DNA of 64,000 nucleotides from Streptomyces sp. NBC_00510. GTDB taxonomy: Bacteria > Actinomycetota > Actinomycetes > Streptomycetales > Streptomycetaceae. The stretch's first letter is position 1; the number at the start of each line of letters is the position of its first letter. Positions 25,849 to 33,193 of this stretch are shown here, in pieces. The stretch spans positions 8,604,001 to 8,668,000 of the forward strand of contig CP107851.1 in assembly GCA_036013505.1 (NCBI GenBank), in the 5' to 3' direction. The notes under the pieces were generated by a model. The model did no database searches. It was not told the origin of the DNA and saw nothing but the letters and a program-made list of their open reading frames with translations. A program made the position numbers and the translations under genes.

Positions 25849-26069
25849 TGCCGATTTCCGTCGACATCGACGTGATGCTGGCCAGGCGGAAGATGTCCGT
25901 GGGCGAGCTGGCGGACCGCGTCGGGATCACGCCCGCCAACCTTGCCGTGCTCAAGAACGGCCGCGCCAAGGCGGTGCGCTTCGCGACGCTCGCCGCGCTC
26001 TGCGAGGTGCTGGAGTGTCAGCCGGGCGACCTGCTGCGCTGGGAGGCCGAGGACGCCGCGGGCGCATGA
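25848..26069 (+). CDS. Cro/C1-type (YozG-like) HTH protein
   Basis: 73 residues, almost entirely a helix-turn-helix: LARRKMSVGELADRVGITPANLAVLKNGRAKAV, followed by FATLAALCEVLECQPGDLL, the standard ending of the short DUF2975-linked regulators. It overlaps the DUF2975 stop codon by one base, so both proteins are made together. The two inverted repeats at 25306-25347 are the likely binding sites. A large hairpin at 26151-26210 lies 80 bp downstream and could terminate the operon. Confidence 0.9.
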   Translation: MPISVDIDVMLARRKMSVGELADRVGITPANLAVLKNGRAKAVRFATLAALCEVLECQPGDLLRWEAEDAAGA

Positions 26070-26150
26070 CGTGCCCCGGGTCGGGCGTGAAAACGCGTGG
26101 CATCACCGGCCCGTGACACGGCACGTGGATCACGCACCTGCGCATGTGAC

Positions 26151-26210
26151 CTCCCAACGACGAACCCCCGTCCTTCCCAGCGCGGAAGGGCGGGGGTTCG
26201 TCGTTGGGAG
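26151..26210. terminator. Very long hairpin (27-bp arms)
   Basis: The arm 26151-26177 (starting CTCCCAACGACGAACC) pairs with 26184-26210 (ending GTCGTTGGGAG) with a single G-T wobble and a loop of about 6 bases. It is longer and more perfect than usual terminators in this window. It works as a bidirectional terminator candidate, but the position right beside a truncated gene also fits an insertion-derived element. Confidence 0.7.
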
Positions 26211-26215
26211 GGAGC

Positions 26216-26237
26216 GGCGTATGGCGCGCCATACGCC
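26216..26237. repeat. 22-bp perfect palindrome
   Basis: The sequence from 26216 to 26237 is self-complementary over all 22 bases, centred on GCGCGC (core ATGGCGCGCCAT). It lies 5 bp after the 60-bp hairpin and about 37 bp before the broken edge of the SDR remnant. It could be a dimer-binding operator or a recombination site. Confidence 0.75.
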
Positions 26238-26274
26238 CGGCGGTGTCGAGGTCCCGCGACGGCCACCGGCCGAC

Positions 26275-26565
26275 CAGACCGACTACTCGGCGGCAAAGGC
26301 CGGAATCATCGGGCTCACCAAGGCCGCGGCCAAGGAGACGGCCCACCACGGCGTGCGGGTGAACGCCACCGCCCCGGGTCTGATCCGCTCGCCGATGACC
26401 GAGGCGATGCCGGCCCACATCTGGGACGCGAAACTCGCCGAGATCCCGATGCGACGCGCCGGCGAGGCGTCGGAGGTGGCCTCGGTGGCGCTCTTCCTCG
26501 CATCGGACCTCGCGTCGTACCTCACGGGGACGGTCATCGAGGTGACCGGCGGCCGTCATATGTGA
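26275..26565 (+). pseudogene. 3' fragment of a short-chain dehydrogenase (FabG-like)
   Basis: About 96 codons matching the C-terminal third of classical SDR enzymes: the active-site YSAAKAG, then KETAHHGVRVNATAPGLIRSPM and the closing VALFLASDLASYLTGTVIEVTGG. The NAD-binding Rossmann half, including TGxxxGIG and the catalytic Ser, is absent. Upstream sequence in this frame (VEVPRRPPADQ) is unrelated. The break lies just beyond the palindrome and hairpin, suggesting deletion or rearrangement there. A product could be read from an upstream ATG at 26221 but would not be an enzyme. Confidence 0.85.
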
Positions 26566-26576
26566 CCAGCCGCTGA

Positions 26577-26825
26577 TCAAGTGATGTCAGGATTCACGGC
26601 CGCCCGCGCTTCGCCGGGGAGGGCAGGGACGACGACCGAGGTGCAGCAATACACCGATGCGGAACCCTCCGCGATGGGGCAAAGTGGAACGGAGGGCCGA
26701 ATGACCGGGACAGCGCCTCCGCAGGAAGGGACCTCGCGTCTCAGGACCGGAATCTGCTTCGGAAGGACATGCGCTGTACCGATACTTATCACGCCAGTGG
26801 TTCGTTATCGCGTGAGGAGCGCCAG
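26577..26825. other. Intergenic region before the isochorismatase-family gene
   Basis: About 250 bp with no convincing gene. It is less GC-rich toward its right end, like the gene that follows, and holds the AGGAG ribosome site (26815-26819) for GTG 26826. Confidence 0.45.
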
Positions 26826-27473
26826 GTGGAAATCAAGAATACCGACACGGCGGTCGTGTTCATTGACCCACAGAACGACGTGCTGAGCGAGAGCGGAGCG
26901 AACTGGGACGCGGTGGGAGCGAGCGTCACAGAGAACAGGACCGTCGAGAATATGGAGAGAATCTTCGAGGCGGCGAAGGCGGGCGGATATGAGGTATTCA
27001 TCTCGCCTCATTACTTCTACCCGACCGACAACGGATGGCGAATGAACGGGCCGCTCGAGACGAGCGAACTGGAGACCCACACGTTCGCACGGACGGGACA
27101 GCTCGATCTGACGGGGTTCCGAAACTCCGGGGCAGACTGGCTGGACCGCTTCAAGCCCTACATCGAAGACGGCAGAACGGTGGTCGCCAGCCCGCACAAG
27201 GTATTCGGGCCGGAGTCCAACGACTTGGTGCTGCAACTGCGCAAGAGGGGAATGCAAAGGATTATCCTTGGCGGGATGCTGGCGAACATGTGCGTCGAGT
27301 CCCATATGCGTCACCTCATCGAGGAAGGATTCGAGGTCGCCGTGGTCAGGGATGCAACAGCCGGACCCCGGCACCCGGTCTGGGGCGACGGCTATCAGGC
27401 GGCGATCATCAACTACCGTTTCTTCGCCCATGCGTTGCTGTCGACCGACGAAGTACTCGATGGAATGCATTGA
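26826..27473 (+). CDS. Cysteine hydrolase of the isochorismatase family
   Basis: 215 residues. The catalytic triad is visible: Asp in VVFIDPQNDVL, Lys in VVASPHKVFGPESNDL, Cys in LGGMLANMCVESHMRHL, the last matching the isochorismatase-like signature for amidases such as nicotinamidase or ureidoacrylate-type enzymes. GTG 26826 has AGGAG 6 bases upstream. Codon use is plainly less G/C-biased (AAT, AAG, GAA, ATA-rich) than in most neighbours, and the preceding region is also AT-richer, so it may be a recent arrival. The substrate is not decided by these motifs. Confidence 0.9.
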   Translation: MEIKNTDTAVVFIDPQNDVLSESGANWDAVGASVTENRTVENMERIFEAAKAGGYEVFISPHYFYPTDNGWRMNGPLETSELETHTFARTGQLDLTGFRNSGADWLDRFKPYIEDGRTVVASPHKVFGPESNDLVLQLRKRGMQRIILGGMLANMCVESHMRHLIEEGFEVAVVRDATAGPRHPVWGDGYQAAIINYRFFAHALLSTDEVLDGMH

Positions 27474-27631
27474 GGAACTCGCAGCCGTGAAATAGCGCTC
27501 ACGTCCGTCCGATAGTTACGCCTTCAACAGGCGCCGTCGACGGTCGCCGGTCTGCTGCGCGGGGAGTGCGGTGGTAACAGAGGTTGCGGACCATAGACGA
27601 GCGGATTCGGGTCGGCGCGAGAGGGGATTCT

Positions 27632-27985
27632 GTGGAGCTCCAACACATCGTGGAGCTGGCCGGTCGAGCCGTCGACGCCGCGGGCGTAGCCGTCATCGTC
27701 GTGGGAACGCTCTACGCGACCGTTCTCGCGGCTATCCGGCTCAGTCGCCGAGAGGCGGGTGTGTACCGCGGCTATCGCCGTCGCGTCGGGCGGTCGATCC
27801 TGCTGGGACTGGAGTTCCTCGTAGCCGGCGATATCATCCGCACAGTCGCCGTCGCACCGACGTACGCAAGCGTCGGAGTGCTGGCCGTGATCGTGGGCAT
27901 CCGCACCTTCCTCAGCTTTTCTCTCGAGCTCGAGATCACCGGGCGGTGGCCATGGCAGAAGCCGGTGGCCGAAGCCGAAGACTGA
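27632..27985 (+). CDS. DUF1622 membrane protein
   Basis: 117 residues. Three hydrophobic stretches (AAGVAVIVVGTLYATVLAAI, LLGLEFLVAGDIIRTVAV, VGVLAVIVGIRTFLSFSLELEI) with the family landmark LLGLEFLVAGDIIRT. GTG 27632 has AGAGGGG 5 bases upstream; the TTG further up (27584) has none. DUF1622 proteins are small inner-membrane proteins of unknown role. Confidence 0.88.
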   Translation: MELQHIVELAGRAVDAAGVAVIVVGTLYATVLAAIRLSRREAGVYRGYRRRVGRSILLGLEFLVAGDIIRTVAVAPTYASVGVLAVIVGIRTFLSFSLELEITGRWPWQKPVAEAED

Positions 27986-28049
27986 CCCCGCGTGGCGCCG
28001 GCGGCCGGCGGAGCGACGCCATCCCTGCCGTGACGAGGTGGGGAAAGCC

Positions 28050-28264
28050 CTACCGCGCCGCTTGATCGTGCTGGGCTCGGAACTGGTCGAGCAGGCTGAA
28101 GAACAGCTCGATCGCTGGTGTTCCGGTGGCCTCGGCCTCGCGCTCGATCCGCGTTGACCAGCCCAGCGAGCTTTCCTCGCCGTTGGGTTGGCAAAGCCAC
28201 CGGCTGAAGGGGGGGCGTCCCCGTGCAATGCGTCCAGAAGCCGGATCGCGTGGACCTCGGACAT
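28050..28264 (-). pseudogene. Short hypothetical protein, one-base frameshift in a G7 run
   Basis: ATG 28264 reads MSEVHAIRLLDALHGDAPP; at the run of seven G (plus strand, about 28205-28211) the frame is lost. The neighbouring frame continues naturally FSRWLCQPNGEESSLGW, then IEREAEATGTPAIELFFSLLDQF to TAG at 28050. An eighth G would give one 71-residue protein. I do not recognise a named family. Real small gene with a run-length error or mutation is the best reading. Confidence 0.6.
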
Positions 28265-28308
28265 GCGCACCACGGATACGGAGTGCAGGCGTGCCGCAAG
28301 ATCGCGGT

Positions 28309-28809
28309 CTACGGCTGGAGGGCCAGGTCGCGCTGATACCAGGTGCCCGGCTTACCGCCGAGGTCGGCCGGGTCTGCCGGGCCGGCCAGGACGAACCCGG
28401 CCTTGGTCAGCACCCTCTGGGAGGCGGCATTGGCGTGGGAGGTGGCAGCGCGCAGTGTGCGCAGCCCGTGTCGTGCCGCCGCCAGCCGGCACAACTCCCG
28501 GACGGTCGCGGTCGCAACGCCGCGGCCGGCGACGTGCTGCGCGACCCTGTAGCCGAGGTCGGCAGTGCCGTCCTTGAGGTCGTACAGGTTGAACCGGCCC
28601 AGAACCGAGCCGTCCGCGGCGACCAGCACATAGAAGGCGCAGCCGCCGGCCTCTTGCTCGGCCAACATGACGCTGTGCCGGTCGGCGAACTGGTCGTAGA
28701 ACTCGTCGCCCCGGTCGGAGATCGAGGCTGCGAAGTAGGCGCGGTTCGCCAGCTCGAAGGCGAGGACCGCCGCGGCATGGTCGGCATTCAGCTGCTTCAG
28801 CTCGGGCAC
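28309..28809 (-). CDS. GNAT family N-acetyltransferase (RimJ/RimL-like)
   Basis: 166 residues from GTG 28809. DLGYRVAQHVAGRGVATATV is motif A; SHANAASQRVLTKAGFVLAG is the motif-B region of ribosomal-protein-type acetyltransferases. The C-terminus KPGTWYQRDL also fits this branch. A probable small broken gene follows on the same strand after 44 bp. Substrate unknown. Confidence 0.88.
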   Translation of the reverse strand: MPELKQLNADHAAAVLAFELANRAYFAASISDRGDEFYDQFADRHSVMLAEQEAGGCAFYVLVAADGSVLGRFNLYDLKDGTADLGYRVAQHVAGRGVATATVRELCRLAAARHGLRTLRAATSHANAASQRVLTKAGFVLAGPADPADLGGKPGTWYQRDLALQP

Positions 28810-29073
28810 GGCGCGACTCTACCCGGGCCGCGCGCCGAGGCCACCTGAGTTTCCCTCAGCGGCAGACAGCCCCAAGACCATGGCACAGCACGATCCAACG
28901 CTGGAGTACCAAGCAGCCCCTCTGGCATCGGGCCGCCGACGACCTCACCGACGGCACGGCAACGTGGGTACCGGTCGGGCGTTCTACAGAGCGTTCTGCA
29001 GGGCCGGCATGCCGATCCCGCAGGTCACAAGCCACTTCCGAACCAGGCCTCAGCCGTTGCGGGTCGTCTTCGA

Positions 29074-29412
29074 TCAGACGGTCGAGTCGGGCATGATCTC
29101 CCGGACCTCCTGCGCACAGCGGCATGCGGCAGCGATCTTGGCAGCCCAGTCCAGCGCGTCCTCACGTGAGGGCACATCGATGATCGAGAACCCGCCGAGC
29201 ACCGCCTTGGTCTCCGGGTACGGGCCGTCGGTGACGGTCCCGTCGGTGGCCACGACGCTCGCCCGCTGCCTTTCCAGTCCACCGCCGAAGACCCACACAC
29301 CGGCGTCCTGAGCCTTACGCACCACCTCGTGCGAGGCCTCGGCCACCTCGGGCAACTCCTCCTCGGGGAAGGTCATCGCGCCGTCATCGAACGAGATCAG
29401 GTACCGCGTCAT
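29074..29412 (-). CDS. YCII-related domain protein
   Basis: 112 residues, single YCII (DGPF) domain: the N-terminal strand MTRYLISF, the conserved DGPYPETKAVLGGFSIIDV and a closing helix region. ATG 29412 has GGGAGC 6 bases upstream. In actinobacteria such proteins often accompany ECF sigma factors of the SigJ/ECF41 kind; none is adjacent here. Biochemical role is not established. Confidence 0.88.
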   Translation of the reverse strand: MTRYLISFDDGAMTFPEEELPEVAEASHEVVRKAQDAGVWVFGGGLERQRASVVATDGTVTDGPYPETKAVLGGFSIIDVPSREDALDWAAKIAAACRCAQEVREIMPDSTV

Positions 29413-29736
29413 AGATGGCTCCCTTGGCCGTTGGCCTCCTTCGGCCGCCCCTCACCTTACGACGAACGTCTCCCTCAGAACCGACACTTCCCCTGGCTTC
29501 CGAAACAGGGCCTGGCCGGGTCGGTCAGCGAGGTCCATGTCGGCCGCTTCATGGTTTCGTGGGAGCACCACTGGTCGAGGGCGGCTGCTGTGGTTGCCGT
29601 ACTTCCTTGCTGTACGGCGTCTTCGCTGCGGCATCCCGGGCGCGACGGTCGCACCGCGCCTGCCGTCCCGACGTGGAGCCCTTTCCAACCCGCGGCACGT
29701 CGCACCGCGGTCGCCGCCGGGGCGGCGCTCGGCTGT
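29413..29736. other. Intergenic region (324 bp), no gene seen
   Basis: No frame has coding bias or recognisable sequence. Between two leftward genes; presumably contains the promoter of the YCII gene at its left end. I see no repeat. Confidence 0.4.
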
Positions 29737-29982
29737 TCAGGAGTCTTCGGTGTCCAGCCGTTCCGCGGACTGGAGCAGGTACGCGGGCAGTTTTGAACTG
29801 GCTGCCAGCACCTCGATGCCGATGAGGCGGCCCTGCTCGTCGAAGTCGAGGTTGATCATGCCGTCGACGTCCACCGGATCGCAGGGATACATGCGCGCGG
29901 ACTTCACGCGGGCCTGCGGTTCGGTGAGGTACACGTACGCTGCGTTCACGGTCTTGTCGTAGGTCACTCGGACGTTTGCCAC
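29737..29982 (-). CDS. DUF2283 domain protein
   Basis: 81 residues from GTG 29982, which has AAGGGGG 6 bases upstream. The family pattern VTYDKTVNAAYVYLTE, followed by INLDFDEQGRLIGIEVLAAS, is clear. The upstream part of the open frame (to 30072) belongs to a decayed transposase, not to this gene. DUF2283 proteins are small, of unknown function, sometimes linked to toxin-antitoxin loci; no toxin gene is next to this one. Confidence 0.87.
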   Translation of the reverse strand: MANVRVTYDKTVNAAYVYLTEPQARVKSARMYPCDPVDVDGMINLDFDEQGRLIGIEVLAASSKLPAYLLQSAERLDTEDS

Positions 29983-30054
29983 AGTGGGCCCCCTTGCTGT
30001 CGGTTGCCGGCGGCGCTGTCCTGGTCGACGCCCCAGGCCGCACCGTCGTCTGGC

Positions 30055-30262
30055 TGACGGGGCGAGGTGCAAGGCCAGGACGGGCTTGACGATGTCGGTG
30101 ATGCGGGTGGTGCTGCAACGGAGTTTGCGAAGGAGCCCGTCAACTCTTCAGGGTGGCGTTGGCCTGCTCGCCGACGGCTCGGATCCTGGCGTGCGAGGAG
30201 TTCACCGCCCCACTTGCCAGTTGGGAGCGTGCTCCATCGGCCCCGGTAAGGCACCCGGATCG
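30055..30262 (-). mobile_element. Decayed transposase remnant (C-terminal end, DDE family)
   Basis: Joining three frames on the minus strand recovers the end of a DDE transposase: YRGRWSTLPTGKWG, then AVNSSHARIRAVGEQANATLKS, then LLRKLRCSTTRITDIVKPVLALHLA. This order matches the C-terminus of a common Streptomyces transposase (NRSHAKIRA..EQA..TLK..RLLRKLRC). There are a frameshift and a stop (TGA after LKS), and the N-terminal two thirds are absent. No terminal inverted repeats recognised. Confidence 0.78.
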
Positions 30263-30379
30263 TCCCCCGAGCCCCTGGCTGCGGTCAGCGGCCGCCGGGT
30301 ATCGGGACGCGGTCTGCCGCGTCATCGCACGCGATAAACCCGGCGACGTCGGCGATCCGCCCCGGGATACTGGTCGCCC

Positions 30380-31126
30380 ATGGACGAGGTCGAGGTCGTC
30401 GTTGCCCATTCCGAGCGCGCGACCCTGCGCGTCGGCGACGTGTTCCTGAAGGTGGACGCCGATCAGGCGCGCATCGACGTCGAGGTCGAGGTGATGTCCC
30501 TCGCGCCGGTCCCGACGCCGGAGGTCCTGTGGCGCAAGCCGCCCGTGCTCGCGATCGCCGCGCTCCCGGGGACGACGCTTGGGCGCCTCGGTGGGCGGTC
30601 GACCGGGTCACCGGCGGCGTGGGCCGCGGCGGGCGCCGCCATCCGGAAGCTGCACGACGCGCCGTTGCCGCCCCGGCCCGGCCGGGCCGGGCGCAGCATC
30701 GTCGCGCTGGCGGCGGAACTCGACGACGAGTGCGAGTGGCTCGTGACGAACGGCGTCCTGCCCACTGACCTGGTCACCCGCAACCGCCAGGTCGCCGAGG
30801 CCGCGCTCCGGCCGTGGACTCCGGCGTTCACGCACGGCGACCTGCAGATCGCGCACGTCTTCGTCGACGGCGACGAGGTGACGGGCATCATCGACTGGTC
30901 CGAGGCGGGCCGGGGTGATGCCCTGTACGACCTCGCCACCTTCACGCTCGGACACGAGGAGCACCTCGATGACGTCGTCGCCGGCTACGGTACCGACATC
31001 GACCTCGACGTGATCCACGCGTGGTGGTCCTTGCGAAGCCTGCTGGTGGTTCGCTGGCTGATCGAGCACGGCTTCGACCCGTTCGCGCCGGGCTGTGAGG
31101 TCGACGTGCTGAGATCCCGGATGTGA
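30380..31126 (+). CDS. Aminoglycoside phosphotransferase (APH) family protein
   Basis: 248 residues, protein-kinase-like fold. FTHGDLQIAHVFVDGDEVTGIIDWSEAGRGDALYDLA is split as catalytic loop HGDLQIAH and metal-binding IIDWSEAG. The catalytic Asp is present, but the usual Asn five positions later (HGDxxxxN) is His. The N-terminal nucleotide loop is short (VFLKVD). The family phosphorylates aminoglycosides, other antibiotics or metabolites; this one cannot be called a resistance gene from sequence. It lies between two transposase remnants, so it may have come with a mobile element. Confidence 0.83.
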   Translation: MDEVEVVVAHSERATLRVGDVFLKVDADQARIDVEVEVMSLAPVPTPEVLWRKPPVLAIAALPGTTLGRLGGRSTGSPAAWAAAGAAIRKLHDAPLPPRPGRAGRSIVALAAELDDECEWLVTNGVLPTDLVTRNRQVAEAALRPWTPAFTHGDLQIAHVFVDGDEVTGIIDWSEAGRGDALYDLATFTLGHEEHLDDVVAGYGTDIDLDVIHAWWSLRSLLVVRWLIEHGFDPFAPGCEVDVLRSRM

Positions 31127-31202
31127 GGCTGCGCGGGCGCGACTTCTGTGAATGCGTTCTGACGCATCGAGCGGGCCATCCCCTGGGACGTACCGCCTGC
31201 GC

Positions 31203-31335
31203 TTACTCCCGACACAGTGGGGTGCGCAGTCGTCGCCGGCAGACGACGGCGCAGCCGAGGGTGACGAACGCGTGGTGGATGTCGTCGCGCCCAGTCGCGC
31301 AGCCGTCGCCGGCAGGTCATCCCCGAGCCGAATCC
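31203..31335 (-). mobile_element. Internally deleted IS5-family transposase remnant
   Basis: On the minus strand FGSGMTCRRRLRDW, the typical N-terminal block of one IS5-family branch (MTCWRRLRDW), is joined within a few bases and by a frame change to DDIHHAFVTLGCAVVCRRRLR with a stop at 31203-31205, the typical C-terminus of the same transposase. The whole catalytic middle is missing. Thus it is a deletion derivative, not just a tail. Inverted repeats at the ends were not found. Confidence 0.72.
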
Positions 31336-31414
31336 CCGCTAGGGTCACCACCGGAGCCCCGGTGCCGTTGTCCGGCGGATCCGACATATCAACTGCAGTA
31401 AATGAGATGAATTC

Positions 31415-32392
31415 TCACTGCTGTCCTGTTTCGGCGCGGCGCGCGGTCCTGAAGCGGCGCTGATACGCGGCAGGGCTTATCGCCATTTTCCTGACGAAAA
31501 CCCTCCGCATGCTCTCGTAGCTCGGGAATCCGGCGAGGGAAGCCACCTGGGTCGCGGTGTGCCCTTGGTCGAGCAGGGCTTTCGCCATGTCGAACCGGAC
31601 CGTCTCCACGTACCGGGCCGGCGTGGTGGAGAGTTCGTCACGGAAGAGCCGCGTGAGATGCCGAGAGCTCAAATTGAGGTGCTTGGCGAGCTCACCGACC
31701 GAGTAATTGCCCGCGGGATCCGCCGTCACCAGGTCGGTGATCCTCCGGATGGCCGGAGAGCGGGGCGGTGGTCCCTGCAGCGGGGCCGAGAACTGCGACT
31801 GGCCGCCCGAACGCTGCAGATACACCACCAGGGAACGGGCGACGTCGCGGGTCAGATCAGGGCCGTAATCCTCCTCGACGAGTGCCAGCGCGAGGTCGAT
31901 GCCGGCGGTCACGCCCGCCGAGGTGTACGTGGTGCCGTCACGGACGTAGATCGCGTCGGGCTCGACGCGGCTGGCCCGGTACCGGGCCGCGAGTTGGTCC
32001 GTGACCTTCCAGTGCGTGGTCGCACGCTTGCCGTCCAGGAGACCGGCGGCGCCGAGGACGAATGCCCCGGTGCAGATCGACGCGACCCGGTCGGCCTTGA
32101 CGGCCAGCGTCTGCGCCGCTTCGAGCAGGTCACGGGCGACGGCGTTGCGCGGGTAGAGGTCGGATCCGGCCACCAGGAACGTATGGGGGGCAAGCTCCGT
32201 GGCGGCGCCGGAGACGGCGATCCGGGCCCCGATGGACGAGGCGACGTCGTCTCCGGTCGGTGACACCAGCACGACCTGGTAGTCGGCCCCGAACCGGTTC
32301 GCTTCCGCGAACACCTCCGCGGGGCCGGCGACGTCCAGCAGCGTGACCCCGTCGTAGACGAGGATCACGACCTGATGCGCGGCAGAGTCCAC
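31415..32392 (-). CDS. GlxA family transcriptional regulator (DJ-1/PfpI plus AraC HTH)
   Basis: 325 residues from the proposed GTG 32392; the frame is open to 32506 but that part is low-complexity. The DJ-1/PfpI domain shows VYDGVTLLDVAGPAEVF and ICTGAFVLGAAGLLDGKRATTHW; the C-terminal AraC domain has LAKHLNLSSRHLTRLFRDEL and QVASLAGFPSYESMRRVF. It is divergent from an HD-domain/MFS/oxidoreductase gene series, the usual arrangement for a regulator and its targets. It resembles the regulator at 2110 in layout, but is not a recent duplicate. Confidence 0.9.
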   Translation of the reverse strand: MDSAAHQVVILVYDGVTLLDVAGPAEVFAEANRFGADYQVVLVSPTGDDVASSIGARIAVSGAATELAPHTFLVAGSDLYPRNAVARDLLEAAQTLAVKADRVASICTGAFVLGAAGLLDGKRATTHWKVTDQLAARYRASRVEPDAIYVRDGTTYTSAGVTAGIDLALALVEEDYGPDLTRDVARSLVVYLQRSGGQSQFSAPLQGPPPRSPAIRRITDLVTADPAGNYSVGELAKHLNLSSRHLTRLFRDELSTTPARYVETVRFDMAKALLDQGHTATQVASLAGFPSYESMRRVFVRKMAISPAAYQRRFRTARRAETGQQ

Positions 32393-32529
32393 ACCCCCAT
32401 TCTCCGCCCGTCCGGATTCGGGTGACTCATGGCGGGACTGCGGTGGCGCCGAACGCCCGGTGGTCGGCAGTGTGGAAGTCGGAGGCACCGTTCCTTCATA
32501 ACACACCGATATCAGAAAGCGCAGAGGTC

Positions 32530-33168
32530 ATGACCGAGATCATCGCCGGCGTGGAGATTCCCGAAACAGCCGCGGTCGCCGAAGCCACTCGACTCATTCA
32601 GGAGACGACCAGCCCCCTCATCTACCATCACTCCCGGCGTGTTTTCGTCTTCGGCGCCATTCATGCCCGCAGGCTCGGCCTTGACCCCGACCCGGAGCTG
32701 CTCTACCTGTCCTCCATGTTCCACGACACCGGCCTCATGACGCCCTTTTCCGACGTGGAGCAGCGCTTCGAGGTCGACGGGGCCGACCACGCGCGCAAGT
32801 TCATGCTGGAACGCGGTTTCCCGGCCACGGCCGCCGATGTGGTCTGGACGGCCATCGCGCTGCACACGACACCGGGAATTCCCCACCGGATGGGCCCGGA
32901 GATCGCCATCACGAATCTCGGCGTCCTGACCGACGTGCTCGGCCTGGGCCTGGACGAGCTGGATCGCGCCCAGGTGGAAGAGGTCATCGCCCTCCATCCG
33001 CGGGGCGACTTCAAGAACGAGTTCCTGCAGGCCTTCGTCGACGGACTCCAGCACCGCCCGGAGACCACGAACGGGACCGTGAACGCGGACGTGCTGGAGC
33101 ACTTCATCCCCGGCTTCCGCCGCACGACCACGGTCGAGCGCATCCTGGGCGCGCCTTGGCCGAGCTGA
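32530..33168 (+). CDS. HD domain protein (cyanamide hydratase-like)
   Basis: 212 residues. Metal ligands of an HD phosphohydrolase-type fold are visible as YHHSRRVFVFG (His), YLSSMFHDTGLM (HD) and ALHTTPGIPHRMGPE. The overall pattern resembles the cyanamide hydratase/DJ-linked HD proteins often encoded beside GlxA regulators. ATG 32530 has an AGAGG just upstream, unusually close. It is followed by an MFS gene after 25 bp, so they are probably one operon under the divergent GlxA regulator. Reaction unknown. Confidence 0.85.
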   Translation: MTEIIAGVEIPETAAVAEATRLIQETTSPLIYHHSRRVFVFGAIHARRLGLDPDPELLYLSSMFHDTGLMTPFSDVEQRFEVDGADHARKFMLERGFPATAADVVWTAIALHTTPGIPHRMGPEIAITNLGVLTDVLGLGLDELDRAQVEEVIALHPRGDFKNEFLQAFVDGLQHRPETTNGTVNADVLEHFIPGFRRTTTVERILGAPWPS

Positions 33169-33193
33169 TCGGAGAGCCGCAGAAGACAACGTG

